Positions 27,175 through 34,892 of a stretch of DNA of 64,000 nucleotides are shown here, in pieces. The position numbers and the translations under genes are program-made. This stretch comes from Planctomycetes bacterium GWF2_41_51 (GTDB lineage Bacteria; Planctomycetota; Phycisphaerae; Sedimentisphaerales; UBA12454): NCBI GenBank assembly GCA_001825665.1, contig MHXZ01000087.1, forward strand, positions 62,001-126,000, written 5' to 3'. The notes under the pieces were generated by a model, which did no database searches, was not told the origin of the DNA, and was given only the letters and a program-made list of their open reading frames with translations. Each line of letters begins with the position of its first letter. The stretch's first letter is position 1.

Positions 27175-27907
27175 TGGAATTTCCCTTAAAAACAATACCT
27201 GTGGCCAGTTTTTCATAATGACTTACGAGAGATTGTGTATCCCTGAAAAACCAATAATGTGTAAAACCGTTTAAATCGGTAGTCGCGACTTTTCTTAAAA
27301 GCTCTTCATTTACTGCTGATGGATCACCGCCAATGCCTATTACCTCAATCAAAACGGTCTGATTCTTTAATCTTTTAGCAATAGTTACAGGATTTCCGCC
27401 ATGGCCATCTGTTAAAAGCAGAATGCGTTTTAATCTTTGAATTTCGCCACAATAGCTGCCGGCAAAAATCTTTTCAGCATCCTTCAATCCTTCGGCAATA
27501 TCTGTTCCGCCAGTAGCTTTCAGTTGTTTTAAATGTTTTTTTACCAATTCGATTTGTTTTATCGGTGTCAGTTCAAGGACAATTTCTGCCGTATCATTGA
27601 ATGAAATCAGTCCTATCCTGTCATCAGGTGAACAAGAATATCTTTTATATGCAAACGCTTCTGCGGCCTTTACACTTGCACCTAAACGGCTTGGCTGGCA
27701 GTCAGTCCAACTCATGCTTCCTGAAATATCGTGAATACATAATGTGTCACAGACATGGTTCGTTAAATCCGGAAGACAATACTCAAATCGCTTTTGCGGT
27801 GTTCCTATTTTGATACTTTCAGGCAAATAGGGACACGTTGTACATGCCCCTATAAACCGCTGTATAGCGTTATCAATTTTTTTAAGTGAATTTAAAATTT
27901 TTAACAT
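27167..27907 (-). CDS. von Willebrand factor A domain protein
   Basis: This 246-aa protein has a complete MIDAS metal site: D60-x-S62-x-S64 ('HDISGSMSW'), T135 ('KATGGTDIAEGL') and D167 ('LLLTDGHGG'). It is preceded by a Cys-rich N-terminus ('ACTTCPYLP', then two further Cys). No signal peptide is seen, so it is probably cytosolic. In bacteria such free vWA proteins often work with ATPases as adaptors. Here it sits between Hsp70 and the J-like gene, spaced by 19 and -8 bases. Confidence 0.88.
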   Translation of the reverse strand: MLKILNSLKKIDNAIQRFIGACTTCPYLPESIKIGTPQKRFEYCLPDLTNHVCDTLCIHDISGSMSWTDCQPSRLGASVKAAEAFAYKRYSCSPDDRIGLISFNDTAEIVLELTPIKQIELVKKHLKQLKATGGTDIAEGLKDAEKIFAGSYCGEIQRLKRILLLTDGHGGNPVTIAKRLKNQTVLIEVIGIGGDPSAVNEELLRKVATTDLNGFTHYWFFRDTQSLVSHYEKLATGIVFKGNSND

Positions 27908-27926
27908 TTTCAGCCTTTCTTTCGTA

Positions 27927-29456
27927 TTAAATCTGGTTATTTTCAGCTGAACCAGGGTTGTAATTAAAAGTCACATTCACAGGTTTATTCAACAGAGCAT
28001 CACATACAGTGATTTCAAGAAGGCCTTCTTCTGTGTAACGCCCCTTTACATTGATTCTGTCAGAATCTGTGTCAGATGGCCGGATAGGTACTGAGAATTC
28101 TCGCAAAAGCGTGGACTCTTCGCTTAACTGACCATCTTTGCCCTGGACGATTTTAACACTCACAGAATTTTGGCCGAAATACAGTGGAGCAAATTTTCGC
28201 TCAAATTCGTGCGGTAACTGAGTATTTTCAGGTACGATTACATAGTTATATTCCTTGTCATCATTTTTATGAGTTTTTCTGGCCGCAACACATATTGCGT
28301 GAGCCGCAACTGATTGTATCTTGATGTCAGAGGCAAGATAAATGTGCTCTCCAATCTTTATAGCTGTGTCGCTATCACCGAAACAAACCTGTGCCCATAT
28401 CGCAGCGCCTTTGGCAATTGCAAAATCGGGGTCTGTGTCTTTGGAAGGCTCAATACCGAAAACATCCTTGACCATTTCAGGAACATGAAATAATCGACTA
28501 CTGCCTCCGACCAAAATTACTTTAGAAATTTGAACATTTTTCTCCTGTAATTTTTCAAATACTCTTTTACAGCAACCAATAAATCTTTCATCAACAGATC
28601 TGCATATGTCTAAAAACATTTTACGTGTTAGTTTAATAGCTACTCTTTTGCCTTCGGCTTCAGCAACAAGCATGACTTCTTCACGTCTTGCGAGCATTTC
28701 TTTTGCCAGTCTTGCCTTATCGAGATTCGAATAAAATGTCGCCAAATCTTTTTCGGCAGAGATTTCAAAACCTGATGCTTTTGCCTGCCCGCACTTAAAT
28801 TGAAGTATTGACTCATCATAATTACCACCTCCAAGTTCTGCATCACCATCAGTGATAGTTGCCTTTGTAATGCTGGCATCAATATTAAGAACAGTTATGT
28901 CGAGTGTTCCGCCGCCAAAATCGATGACGACGATTATTTCCTTATTTCCTTTTTCCAGGCCATAATAAAGTGCAGCTGATACAGGCTCATCCAGAAGTTT
29001 TATTTTTGTAAAACCTGCTTTTTTTGCAGCCGCGATTGTATGGCTTCTGGCAATCTCATCAAAATAAGCAGGATTTGTAATAACCACATACTTAATTTCA
29101 CAACCAAGATACTGCTCTGCTGATTTTTTAAGATAACTTATAATCTCAGCTGAAAAGTATATTGCGGTAATATCTTCTCCGGCGGGTGATTTTAATAATG
29201 GTATAGGTATGCCATTCTCACCCACCTTACCCATCTGCCTTTTGCCAAATTGCATAACGATATCTGGTCTCAATGATAAATCAGGTAGAGCAGCCTTGCC
29301 AACAACTGGTTTTCCGTTTGCCCACGAAACAACGCTGGGTGTTTTAAGGTCTCCATCTAAATTTGGAATTACTTCTACAATACCGGCATCATTTATATGG
29401 GTAACTTCACTGAACGTTGTACCTAAATCAATTCCTATAAATTTTTCCTTTTTCAT
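27927..29456 (-). CDS. Short Hsp70 (DnaK-like) chaperone
   Basis: The ATPase domain is intact over about residues 1-360: 'IGIDLGTTFSEV' (phosphate 1), 'VIDFGGGTLDITVL' (phosphate 2), 'VILVGGSSRL' (adenosine) and the connect region 'LLDEPVSAALYYG'. At 509 aa it is about 100-130 residues shorter than housekeeping DnaK. It keeps a beta substrate-binding part ('RINVKGRYTEEGLLEITVCD') but lacks the helical lid and an EEVD-like tail. Lid-less Hsp70s bind and release clients quickly. It lies 11 bases after the GrpE-like gene, forming a dedicated chaperone pair. Confidence 0.92.
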   Translation of the reverse strand: MKKEKFIGIDLGTTFSEVTHINDAGIVEVIPNLDGDLKTPSVVSWANGKPVVGKAALPDLSLRPDIVMQFGKRQMGKVGENGIPIPLLKSPAGEDITAIYFSAEIISYLKKSAEQYLGCEIKYVVITNPAYFDEIARSHTIAAAKKAGFTKIKLLDEPVSAALYYGLEKGNKEIIVVIDFGGGTLDITVLNIDASITKATITDGDAELGGGNYDESILQFKCGQAKASGFEISAEKDLATFYSNLDKARLAKEMLARREEVMLVAEAEGKRVAIKLTRKMFLDICRSVDERFIGCCKRVFEKLQEKNVQISKVILVGGSSRLFHVPEMVKDVFGIEPSKDTDPDFAIAKGAAIWAQVCFGDSDTAIKIGEHIYLASDIKIQSVAAHAICVAARKTHKNDDKEYNYVIVPENTQLPHEFERKFAPLYFGQNSVSVKIVQGKDGQLSEESTLLREFSVPIRPSDTDSDRINVKGRYTEEGLLEITVCDALLNKPVNVTFNYNPGSAENNQI

Positions 29457-29467
29457 TTTTACTTTCC

Positions 29468-30076
29468 TTAATTAATGGTTTCTGAATTTTTAGAATAACG
29501 GTATATTTTCACACGTGCAGGGGTGATTACTTTGCCGCGGTAGAGAATGCCTGGTGTTATAGTTTTATTTATTTTCGTATGCAGGTCTGGATATTCAGTT
29601 TCCTCATAGCCACAAACAGTATGTTTAGCAGTGTCAAAACAATCTCCTTCCAATGGCATGATTTTCTCAATGCCAAGATATGCCAATTTATCATGTGCTA
29701 ACTGCAATGATATATCGATCTCGCTTGAAAGCTTTACAGCGTTTTTTTCTGAAACTGATTTTAATTGCCGAATTTCATCATATAAAAAGACAACTGTTTC
29801 AATCGCCGGATTTAAGGCGTGACGTTCTATATTATTATTCAGTAATTCTGCTGTTTGTTTCTGGCATGCACAGGTAATTTCAAGACACTGTGTAAAACTT
29901 TTTTCAAGTTGAGAAATAGTTTCATTAAGTTTTGTTATTGTCAGGCAATTTGCATACGCTGTATCCTCAAAAGATTTAAGCCGGTTCAATAAATAAATAT
30001 AAAATAAAACCTCACAAAAAGAGAAAGTATTCAATGGTGTTGGGAGATTGTTTTCATTATTAAAATTCATACTCAA
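29468..30076 (-). CDS. GrpE-like nucleotide exchange factor
   Basis: This 202-aa protein has a central coiled coil (about 35-110, with 'LEKSFTQCLEITCA' and 'NPAIETVVFLYDEIRQL'). The C-terminal beta-wing is recognisable by 'GIEKIMPLEGDCFDTAKHT', 'ITPGILYRGKVITPARVKI' and the preceding 'TEYPDLH'. This matches GrpE closely at the Hsp70-contacting end. It is probably the specific exchange factor for the adjacent short Hsp70. Its start overlaps the ATPase stop by 4 bases. Confidence 0.82.
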   Translation of the reverse strand: MSMNFNNENNLPTPLNTFSFCEVLFYIYLLNRLKSFEDTAYANCLTITKLNETISQLEKSFTQCLEITCACQKQTAELLNNNIERHALNPAIETVVFLYDEIRQLKSVSEKNAVKLSSEIDISLQLAHDKLAYLGIEKIMPLEGDCFDTAKHTVCGYEETEYPDLHTKINKTITPGILYRGKVITPARVKIYRYSKNSETIN

Positions 30077-32166
30077 TCCTTTACAAAATCAGCTAAAAGT
30101 TTTATATCGATAACCTGATTAATATTTCTCTGGGAAAGTATTTCTTTGACTTTTTTAGCAAACGCACCGTCTCTGCATATAAGAGTGAATGGTGTGTTTT
30201 CAGAAATTAGCATCGCAAGATACTTTTCAATGCTGTCAACTTCGTGAGCTTCTTTTGAAATACCAACATTGTAAAAATGCCTTTCACCGGTTTTTCTGTC
30301 AATTGACGCTGCATCAGGCCTTAAACCATTGATATCGACTTCAAATTTAATATCAAGGCCAAGATTTTTGACATAGTCCTCAAGAAGCATTGCTGCCAGT
30401 TCATGCTCAAAATCACCATTGGTTAAAGATTTGGGTTTATAGACACCCTTTGCATTGAGAATATTCCAGCCATTGACAGTAATTTCATAAAAGCATAACT
30501 GACCGCCAACTCTGCCTGTTGAAAATCTATGGCCGCATATTAAACCTAATGACTCAAGCCTGCTTACAATTCGTCTTGCCTGGGTTCTGTTCCAGCCCAT
30601 TTGCTGGAATAATTTTGTTGCTTGTTTAGGCCTGCCTGTAGCAATTGCGACAAGTATCGCTATATGACTTGATGATAATACTAAATTTTCAGTCTCTGGC
30701 TGTTTATCAGTTGGATTTCCAGCAGTTGAATCAATATTTATAGTAGATGGGATATATTTTCGGCCTGTAACTCTGCTGAGAAATATATCTGCAACCGCTT
30801 TACGCATATCATCAGAGCAGGTAAGTGGTATATTGGGTACTGCAAAAGTACCGTACACTGGTTTGTGCCATATTGAAGAATTAAATATTATGGCTTCACC
30901 GCGCTTAAGAACTTTTGATTTTTCAGCCTGTGTTAAATTTGTGTTAATCATATCGCAGATAAAATTAGAATTTTCCTGGGGCAGACCGAGGACTACAAAG
31001 CAACTAATATTCTGTCGTGCTATTTCACCGAGCCCTGAAAGCGTATGAGTAATAAGAATCACTCCCATGCCAAGAGCATGTCCCATAAACATATTTTCTG
31101 TGATGGCATTTATTCCGCCCGGTGTTTCATAATCACGCTGTTTATGGACACCAGAAGTAATATCATCTAATACAAAAATACATATTATTGTGTTATTCCC
31201 CTGATTATGAAGCCGCTTGCAATATTCCCATCGCATCATAAAGGTTATAAGGAAGTTTAAATGCTCTGAAGCAAGCGTCTCAGCTTCTATGACCGCCAAG
31301 CCGGGTGTGGAAAACAAAACTTCTAGGAAATTGCTATTGGTATAATCAAAAATTCCTTCTGTGTTTTCATGCAGGTCCTGCAATGAGAAAAGAATGGATT
31401 CGCGGTAAAGATTCTCACGTGTAGAAGGATGGCATTTTTGATTTTCCAGATATTCCACAAACTGCCGAAGTTTTGCATAATTACCCGCCGGGCAAGTATC
31501 CTGCAGTTCATTCGATTTGATGTTCATATATCGTTGAGAGGACATTTTGCCATAGCACGATGCGGTTATTTTGGATAATTCATTATTCCATATCTTTGTA
31601 GAAACACTGTCAGGAGGCTGGCAAAATGGCAGTTGAAGCTCATTAAGTCTTAAAATATTTACAAGACCATAAAGTTGAGGAACACATAAAAATCCGCGAA
31701 ATTCTCTTTTTTTACAGAAGGCAATTATTCTCGCATTTTGCAGAAATTTCGGATTTGACAATGGATTTTTAACAAAGGTGGTTTTTCCCTGACCTGTAGG
31801 CGCTATTACAAGTGCGTTGCGGCAGAGTTGGCTTATTGTCCATCCGAATAAATCTCCTGTCGGCATTTGTATTAACTGTATAAAATCATCAGGAGGAATT
31901 AAATGGTTTTTCGCGGGGTAGTTAGGCCAGAAACAATCACCTGAGGTTGCGAAAAGTTTTGTTTGCCGGTTTACTACAATGTCAATAATTTCCTGACAGT
32001 CTTTATCAGCAGGATCATCCATAGCCATTTTTATTAACTCAATATTTGCAGGATTATCATTCAGACGCAGATCAGACCTGTCCGTAAGAAGACTGGCCAA
32101 TTCAGAGGTATTCGATTTCCTGAATTTATTCGGAATCTTCGAATTTTTAGGGTCTCTGATCAGCAT
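30073..32166 (-). CDS. HerA/FtsK-type P-loop ATPase with winged helix and degenerate nuclease-like C-terminus
   Basis: The 697-aa protein has a P-loop at about 122-130 ('IAPTGQGKTTF') and a Walker B strand ending in two Asp ('CIFVLDDITSG', near 345-350). Between them is 'VIEAETLASEHLNFLITFMM', as in the HerA/VirB4/TraG-like pumping ATPases. Residues ~510-570 look like a winged helix ('IATGRPKQATKLFQQMGW', 'ARRIVSRLESLGLI'). The last ~100 residues hold 'GLRPDAASIDRKTGER' and a restriction-nuclease-like fold in which catalytic Glu/Lys are not clear. The same architecture recurs at 56135. It may pump DNA or unfolded protein. The start overlaps the Zn-protein stop by one base. Confidence 0.78.
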   Translation of the reverse strand: MLIRDPKNSKIPNKFRKSNTSELASLLTDRSDLRLNDNPANIELIKMAMDDPADKDCQEIIDIVVNRQTKLFATSGDCFWPNYPAKNHLIPPDDFIQLIQMPTGDLFGWTISQLCRNALVIAPTGQGKTTFVKNPLSNPKFLQNARIIAFCKKREFRGFLCVPQLYGLVNILRLNELQLPFCQPPDSVSTKIWNNELSKITASCYGKMSSQRYMNIKSNELQDTCPAGNYAKLRQFVEYLENQKCHPSTRENLYRESILFSLQDLHENTEGIFDYTNSNFLEVLFSTPGLAVIEAETLASEHLNFLITFMMRWEYCKRLHNQGNNTIICIFVLDDITSGVHKQRDYETPGGINAITENMFMGHALGMGVILITHTLSGLGEIARQNISCFVVLGLPQENSNFICDMINTNLTQAEKSKVLKRGEAIIFNSSIWHKPVYGTFAVPNIPLTCSDDMRKAVADIFLSRVTGRKYIPSTINIDSTAGNPTDKQPETENLVLSSSHIAILVAIATGRPKQATKLFQQMGWNRTQARRIVSRLESLGLICGHRFSTGRVGGQLCFYEITVNGWNILNAKGVYKPKSLTNGDFEHELAAMLLEDYVKNLGLDIKFEVDINGLRPDAASIDRKTGERHFYNVGISKEAHEVDSIEKYLAMLISENTPFTLICRDGAFAKKVKEILSQRNINQVIDIKLLADFVKD

Positions 32167-32585
32167 TAATCCAACTCCCAGATTTTTTTGAAAATTCTTT
32201 TAAAAGAAAATTTGCTTTCATCTTCACACGATTTACAAACCGCTATCTCTTTGGTTTCTTCATCATCAGATTTTGTTATTTTACCTTTGCAATTACGGCA
32301 GTAATACCTTCCGCAATTTTCACAGGTTAAAACATTTTCGAAATGGTAAAGCCCCAGACAGCCGGAGCATTCTCTTATATCCTCAATCTTTTCAGGAATC
32401 CGACCATCTGCTAACGGCGGAAGAATTTCTTTTTCGTATTTTTTCCTTAAAATGTTGTTTTCCATGACACAGACAACATATTTTCTAAACTCAACTGTCT
32501 GGCCTGACAGAGTTTGAAAATATTCTATTGATTCTGAGATTTTGCCAGGCATTTGATCTGATATATTGTGCAGAATATTAATCAT
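32166..32585 (-). CDS. Zinc-binding protein with RING/FYVE-like Cys pairs
   Basis: The 139-aa product has four CxxC pairs in its C-terminal half: 'CSGCLGLYHF', 'LTCENCGRYYCRNCKGK' and 'AVCKSCEDES'. This spacing resembles cross-braced zinc fingers such as FYVE/RING or double zinc ribbons. The N-terminal half is helical with no known motif. It shares one base with the ATPase start (TAATG), which is the tightest coupling possible and suggests a partner protein or adaptor for the ATPase. I do not recognise a family. Confidence 0.7.
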   Translation of the reverse strand: MINILHNISDQMPGKISESIEYFQTLSGQTVEFRKYVVCVMENNILRKKYEKEILPPLADGRIPEKIEDIRECSGCLGLYHFENVLTCENCGRYYCRNCKGKITKSDDEETKEIAVCKSCEDESKFSFKRIFKKIWELD

Positions 32586-32594
32586 ATAATTCTC

Positions 32595-32783
32595 CTACCA
32601 GGGATTTGCCAAAAATCGTGAAAAAACCCATCCTGTGACACGAATACACAGCACGATCCCAGTAAATCCAATACAACATGCTGCGATAATAATCATTATG
32701 ATTATTGGTATTCTGACTATACCGGCACACATCTTTATGATAATTTGCAGTAAGTCTGAATTTTGCGTTTGGTTTATTGCCAT
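32595..32783 (-). CDS. Small hydrophobic membrane protein
   Basis: This is a 62-aa protein from the ATG at 32783; a start six codons earlier is possible. Nearly all of residues 12-50 are hydrophobic ('IVRIPIIIMIIIAACCIG'), enough for one long or two short transmembrane helices. It lies between the Trp-Pro repeat microprotein and the Zn protein, 9 bases from the latter. A role as membrane anchor for the complex is plausible. Confidence 0.6.
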   Translation of the reverse strand: MAINQTQNSDLLQIIIKMCAGIVRIPIIIMIIIAACCIGFTGIVLCIRVTGWVFSRFLANPW

Positions 32784-32845
32784 AATAATATTCCTTTGCA
32801 TATTTATTTCATTTTTATGACTTTGTTGAAATCGAAATTCATGTT

Positions 32846-33013
32846 TTATCCCATTGGAGGAATTTTTAATCCGATATCCTTGCCTACGTCTCCCATATCA
32901 GGCCAATCGTCCATCGCATTTGGCCAGTCGTCACCTGTTGGCCAATTATCCATCGCAGTGGGCCATCTATCTGACATATTTGGGTAATCTGATAACTCTT
33001 CATTTTTTGACAT
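32846..33013 (-). CDS. 55-aa microprotein with Trp-Pro tandem repeats
   Basis: An ATG immediately follows the TAA of the 169-aa gene (TAAATG), behind a strong AGGAGG. The frame runs to TAA at 32846. The core is a degenerate tandem repeat of about 6-7 residues: 'DRWPTAM', 'DNWPTG', 'DDWPNAM', 'DDWPDMG'. The protein is strongly acidic. The repeat is also visible in the DNA. I know no family of this kind. The tight coupling and ribosome-binding site make it a convincing gene despite its small size. It could be a linear binding motif array recognised by another member of the operon. Confidence 0.7.
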   Translation of the reverse strand: MSKNEELSDYPNMSDRWPTAMDNWPTGDDWPNAMDDWPDMGDVGKDIGLKIPPMG

Positions 33014-33523
33014 TTATTTCCTCCTGCGTTTATCTTTCTTAAGTTTTGCCTTTTGCTTTTCCGGCAGGTAAATGTTTATTTGGGGCGTTTGGACATCTAT
33101 GCATCTGCTGCTATACGGATGATAAATTTTCTCTTCCCCATTTATCATTCCAGCCAACATTGCATTTTCATAGCCTGAGATAACAGCAACCACATCTAAA
33201 AAGAAAATTCCATCTTTATTCCACCAACCGCCAATTAGTCCACCTTTGCTATATATTGCAGACAGATTTATACACAACCATTCAATCAAGTCTGAAAGCT
33301 TTGGATCAGTTTTAAAATTTTTCCCATGTTCGCGCTGACCTACAAGATAAATTTCTGGAGAAAAGGCAGTTTTAAGCTGCAAATTAATGATATTGAATGT
33401 AAAACCGGATGGATGCTTCTGTATTGCGGTTTTGAAACCTTTTGCAATATTCTGAAGAAATAAATCCGCAGTTAATGTTACAAGCATTTCTCTGTAATCT
33501 GGTCTTTTAATTTTCATATTCAT
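33014..33523 (-). CDS. Unknown 169-aa protein
   Basis: I do not recognise this protein. The body is mixed alpha/beta ('LVTLTADLFLQNIAKGF', 'DGIFFLDVVAVISGYENAM') and could be a small globular enzyme or binding protein. 'GGLIGGWWNKDG' is a Gly/Trp-rich turn. The tail is very basic ('KQKAKLKKDKRRRK') and may bind nucleic acid. A second ATG two codons in is equally possible. It is followed at once by the microprotein, with no spacer. Confidence 0.6.
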   Translation of the reverse strand: MNMKIKRPDYREMLVTLTADLFLQNIAKGFKTAIQKHPSGFTFNIINLQLKTAFSPEIYLVGQREHGKNFKTDPKLSDLIEWLCINLSAIYSKGGLIGGWWNKDGIFFLDVVAVISGYENAMLAGMINGEEKIYHPYSSRCIDVQTPQINIYLPEKQKAKLKKDKRRRK

Positions 33524-33603
33524 GGTTAAATACCCGTAAAATTTCTGTATTTATGGCTAAAACTGTTTTTCGCCTTTCACTATTAAACGCGATTTACGTA
33601 TTT

Positions 33604-34149
33604 TTACGCTTTTTTACGTGCCTTATTTTTTTGATATTGCTCCATTTTCTTTTTAGCTCTATAGAATGTTTCGCTTGCTGAACTTGGGGCAATACCGATT
33701 ATTTGGCTGATTTTTTTGAAAGTAAGTCCGTCCCTGATTTTTAGAGTAGCGATTCTCCACTCGCATTCTGAAAAGATGATTGAGCAATTTTTGTAAAGCG
33801 TGAAAATGTCATCAGAGCGAATTCTGTCTATCTCTTTCAAATCTGCATAATCGAATTTAATTTGGCGTTTTCCATTCACATCAACAATATTATGCAATAA
33901 ATCGCCGTAATATTTAATCTGAGAATGAGCGCCTGTATTCTCACTTGGAAGCTGAGATTCTAATAAATCGCATCCATTGCAATGCCCTCGATTTTCACAA
34001 TTATTACATGGGCTTTGATTTGCTGTATCCTTCTCATTTAAGACTCTGAAACATGCTTGTAAAAGTATAGGAAGTGTCTGACGAATAAGAACTTTCAGTT
34101 CTGAATCTGAACATTTTGTGATGTCAAAGTTTTTGAACTCGTCAAGCAT
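33604..34149 (-). CDS. Sigma-factor-like (region 4) regulator with a four-Cys cluster
   Basis: From the ATG at 34149 the product is 181 aa. The C-terminus is a sigma-70 region 4-like helix-turn-helix ('GLTFKKISQIIGIAPSSASE', about 129-172), close to ECF/LuxR-type DNA-binding domains. A clear sigma region 2 is not seen. Residues 48-60 form C-x2-C-x5-C-x2-C ('CNNCENRGHCNGC'), a likely metal site that may sense redox or metal state. It is the first gene of the long - strand operon and therefore the best candidate for its regulator. Confidence 0.65.
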   Translation of the reverse strand: MLDEFKNFDITKCSDSELKVLIRQTLPILLQACFRVLNEKDTANQSPCNNCENRGHCNGCDLLESQLPSENTGAHSQIKYYGDLLHNIVDVNGKRQIKFDYADLKEIDRIRSDDIFTLYKNCSIIFSECEWRIATLKIRDGLTFKKISQIIGIAPSSASETFYRAKKKMEQYQKNKARKKA

Positions 34150-34312
34150 AACATATTTGCCATGTTTAATTTGGTAATTAATTTTCTTTAGTTTTAAAAT
34201 TAGCAAAACATATAATGCTTTGTCAAAACAAGAGTTAACGGAATGTGTTGTAATTTTGCTGTGAGCATACTAATGAGGCAAATCTATAAAATTAAAGGAT
34301 TTACAGAATTAC

Positions 34313-34336
34313 TCACAACAGAATTCACAACAGAAA
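34313..34336. repeat. Tandem 12-bp direct repeat
   Basis: TCACAACAGAAT is followed directly by TCACAACAGAAA. It lies 164 bases upstream of the sigma-like gene and downstream of the 126-aa gene, so it could be a binding site for the operon's regulator. The function is not known. Confidence 0.4.
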
Positions 34337-34384
34337 ATGAAAAAAAATATAGAGGGTTATTGAAACTAAAAAATAACTTAGCTT

Positions 34385-34765
34385 TTATGCGACAGAATAG
34401 TTCTTTTGCATTTCTTTTAGAAAATCCACTTGTTCTCTGTCAGATAGCCTTTCTGTGAACCAGACTCTTTGATCCCACATAGCAATTTGATATGGAGGGT
34501 CAAAAGAAAATCCAAAATAGGGTGAATGAATTCCTTTCAGATGATTTTTTTGTAACTCGAAAACCTGAAGAGCTAAACCCTTTAGTCCTCCCAAATCTCT
34601 ATGAATTTTTATAGGGTGATTATGTTGCAATCCTGTTTTCTCTCCCCATAACAATTGTCTTCCATTTGCGGCACTGTCTGCAACATAGTATAATTCACAT
34701 TGCAAGTCATTTTCATTTTGTTTATACTTCATTCGAAATATGTGATAGTGATTATCTGTTTCCAT
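34385..34765 (-). CDS. Unknown 126-aa protein
   Basis: I do not recognise this protein. It starts 'METDNHYHIFRMKYKQNEN' and is rich in aromatic residues. The middle has 'HRDLGGLKGLALQVFELQ' and a hydrophobic turn 'FGFSFDPPYQIAMWDQ'. No signal peptide or membrane segment is present. It lies between the element operon and the divergent giant TPR gene and is read away from the latter. It could be an accessory gene of either module. Confidence 0.5.
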   Translation of the reverse strand: METDNHYHIFRMKYKQNENDLQCELYYVADSAANGRQLLWGEKTGLQHNHPIKIHRDLGGLKGLALQVFELQKNHLKGIHSPYFGFSFDPPYQIAMWDQRVWFTERLSDREQVDFLKEMQKNYSVA

Positions 34766-34892
34766 GTATTATTATAAGGATTGATGGTTTATAAATCTTT
34801 TGTTTGTTGTAACTTACGAGTAATAAAATATAGTGATGTAATAATGTGCGTTATTAAAATATTTTAGTGGCGAATGATTTGAAGGCCTAAAG

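Noticed and set aside
27927-29456. Housekeeping DnaK
   Set aside because: It is about 100 residues short, lacks the lid, and sits in an integrase-linked operon with its own GrpE-like gene.
34243-34458. A + strand 71-codon frame ahead of the giant TPR gene
   Set aside because: It overlaps the 126-aa gene in the opposite direction and reads through the tandem repeat; no support.
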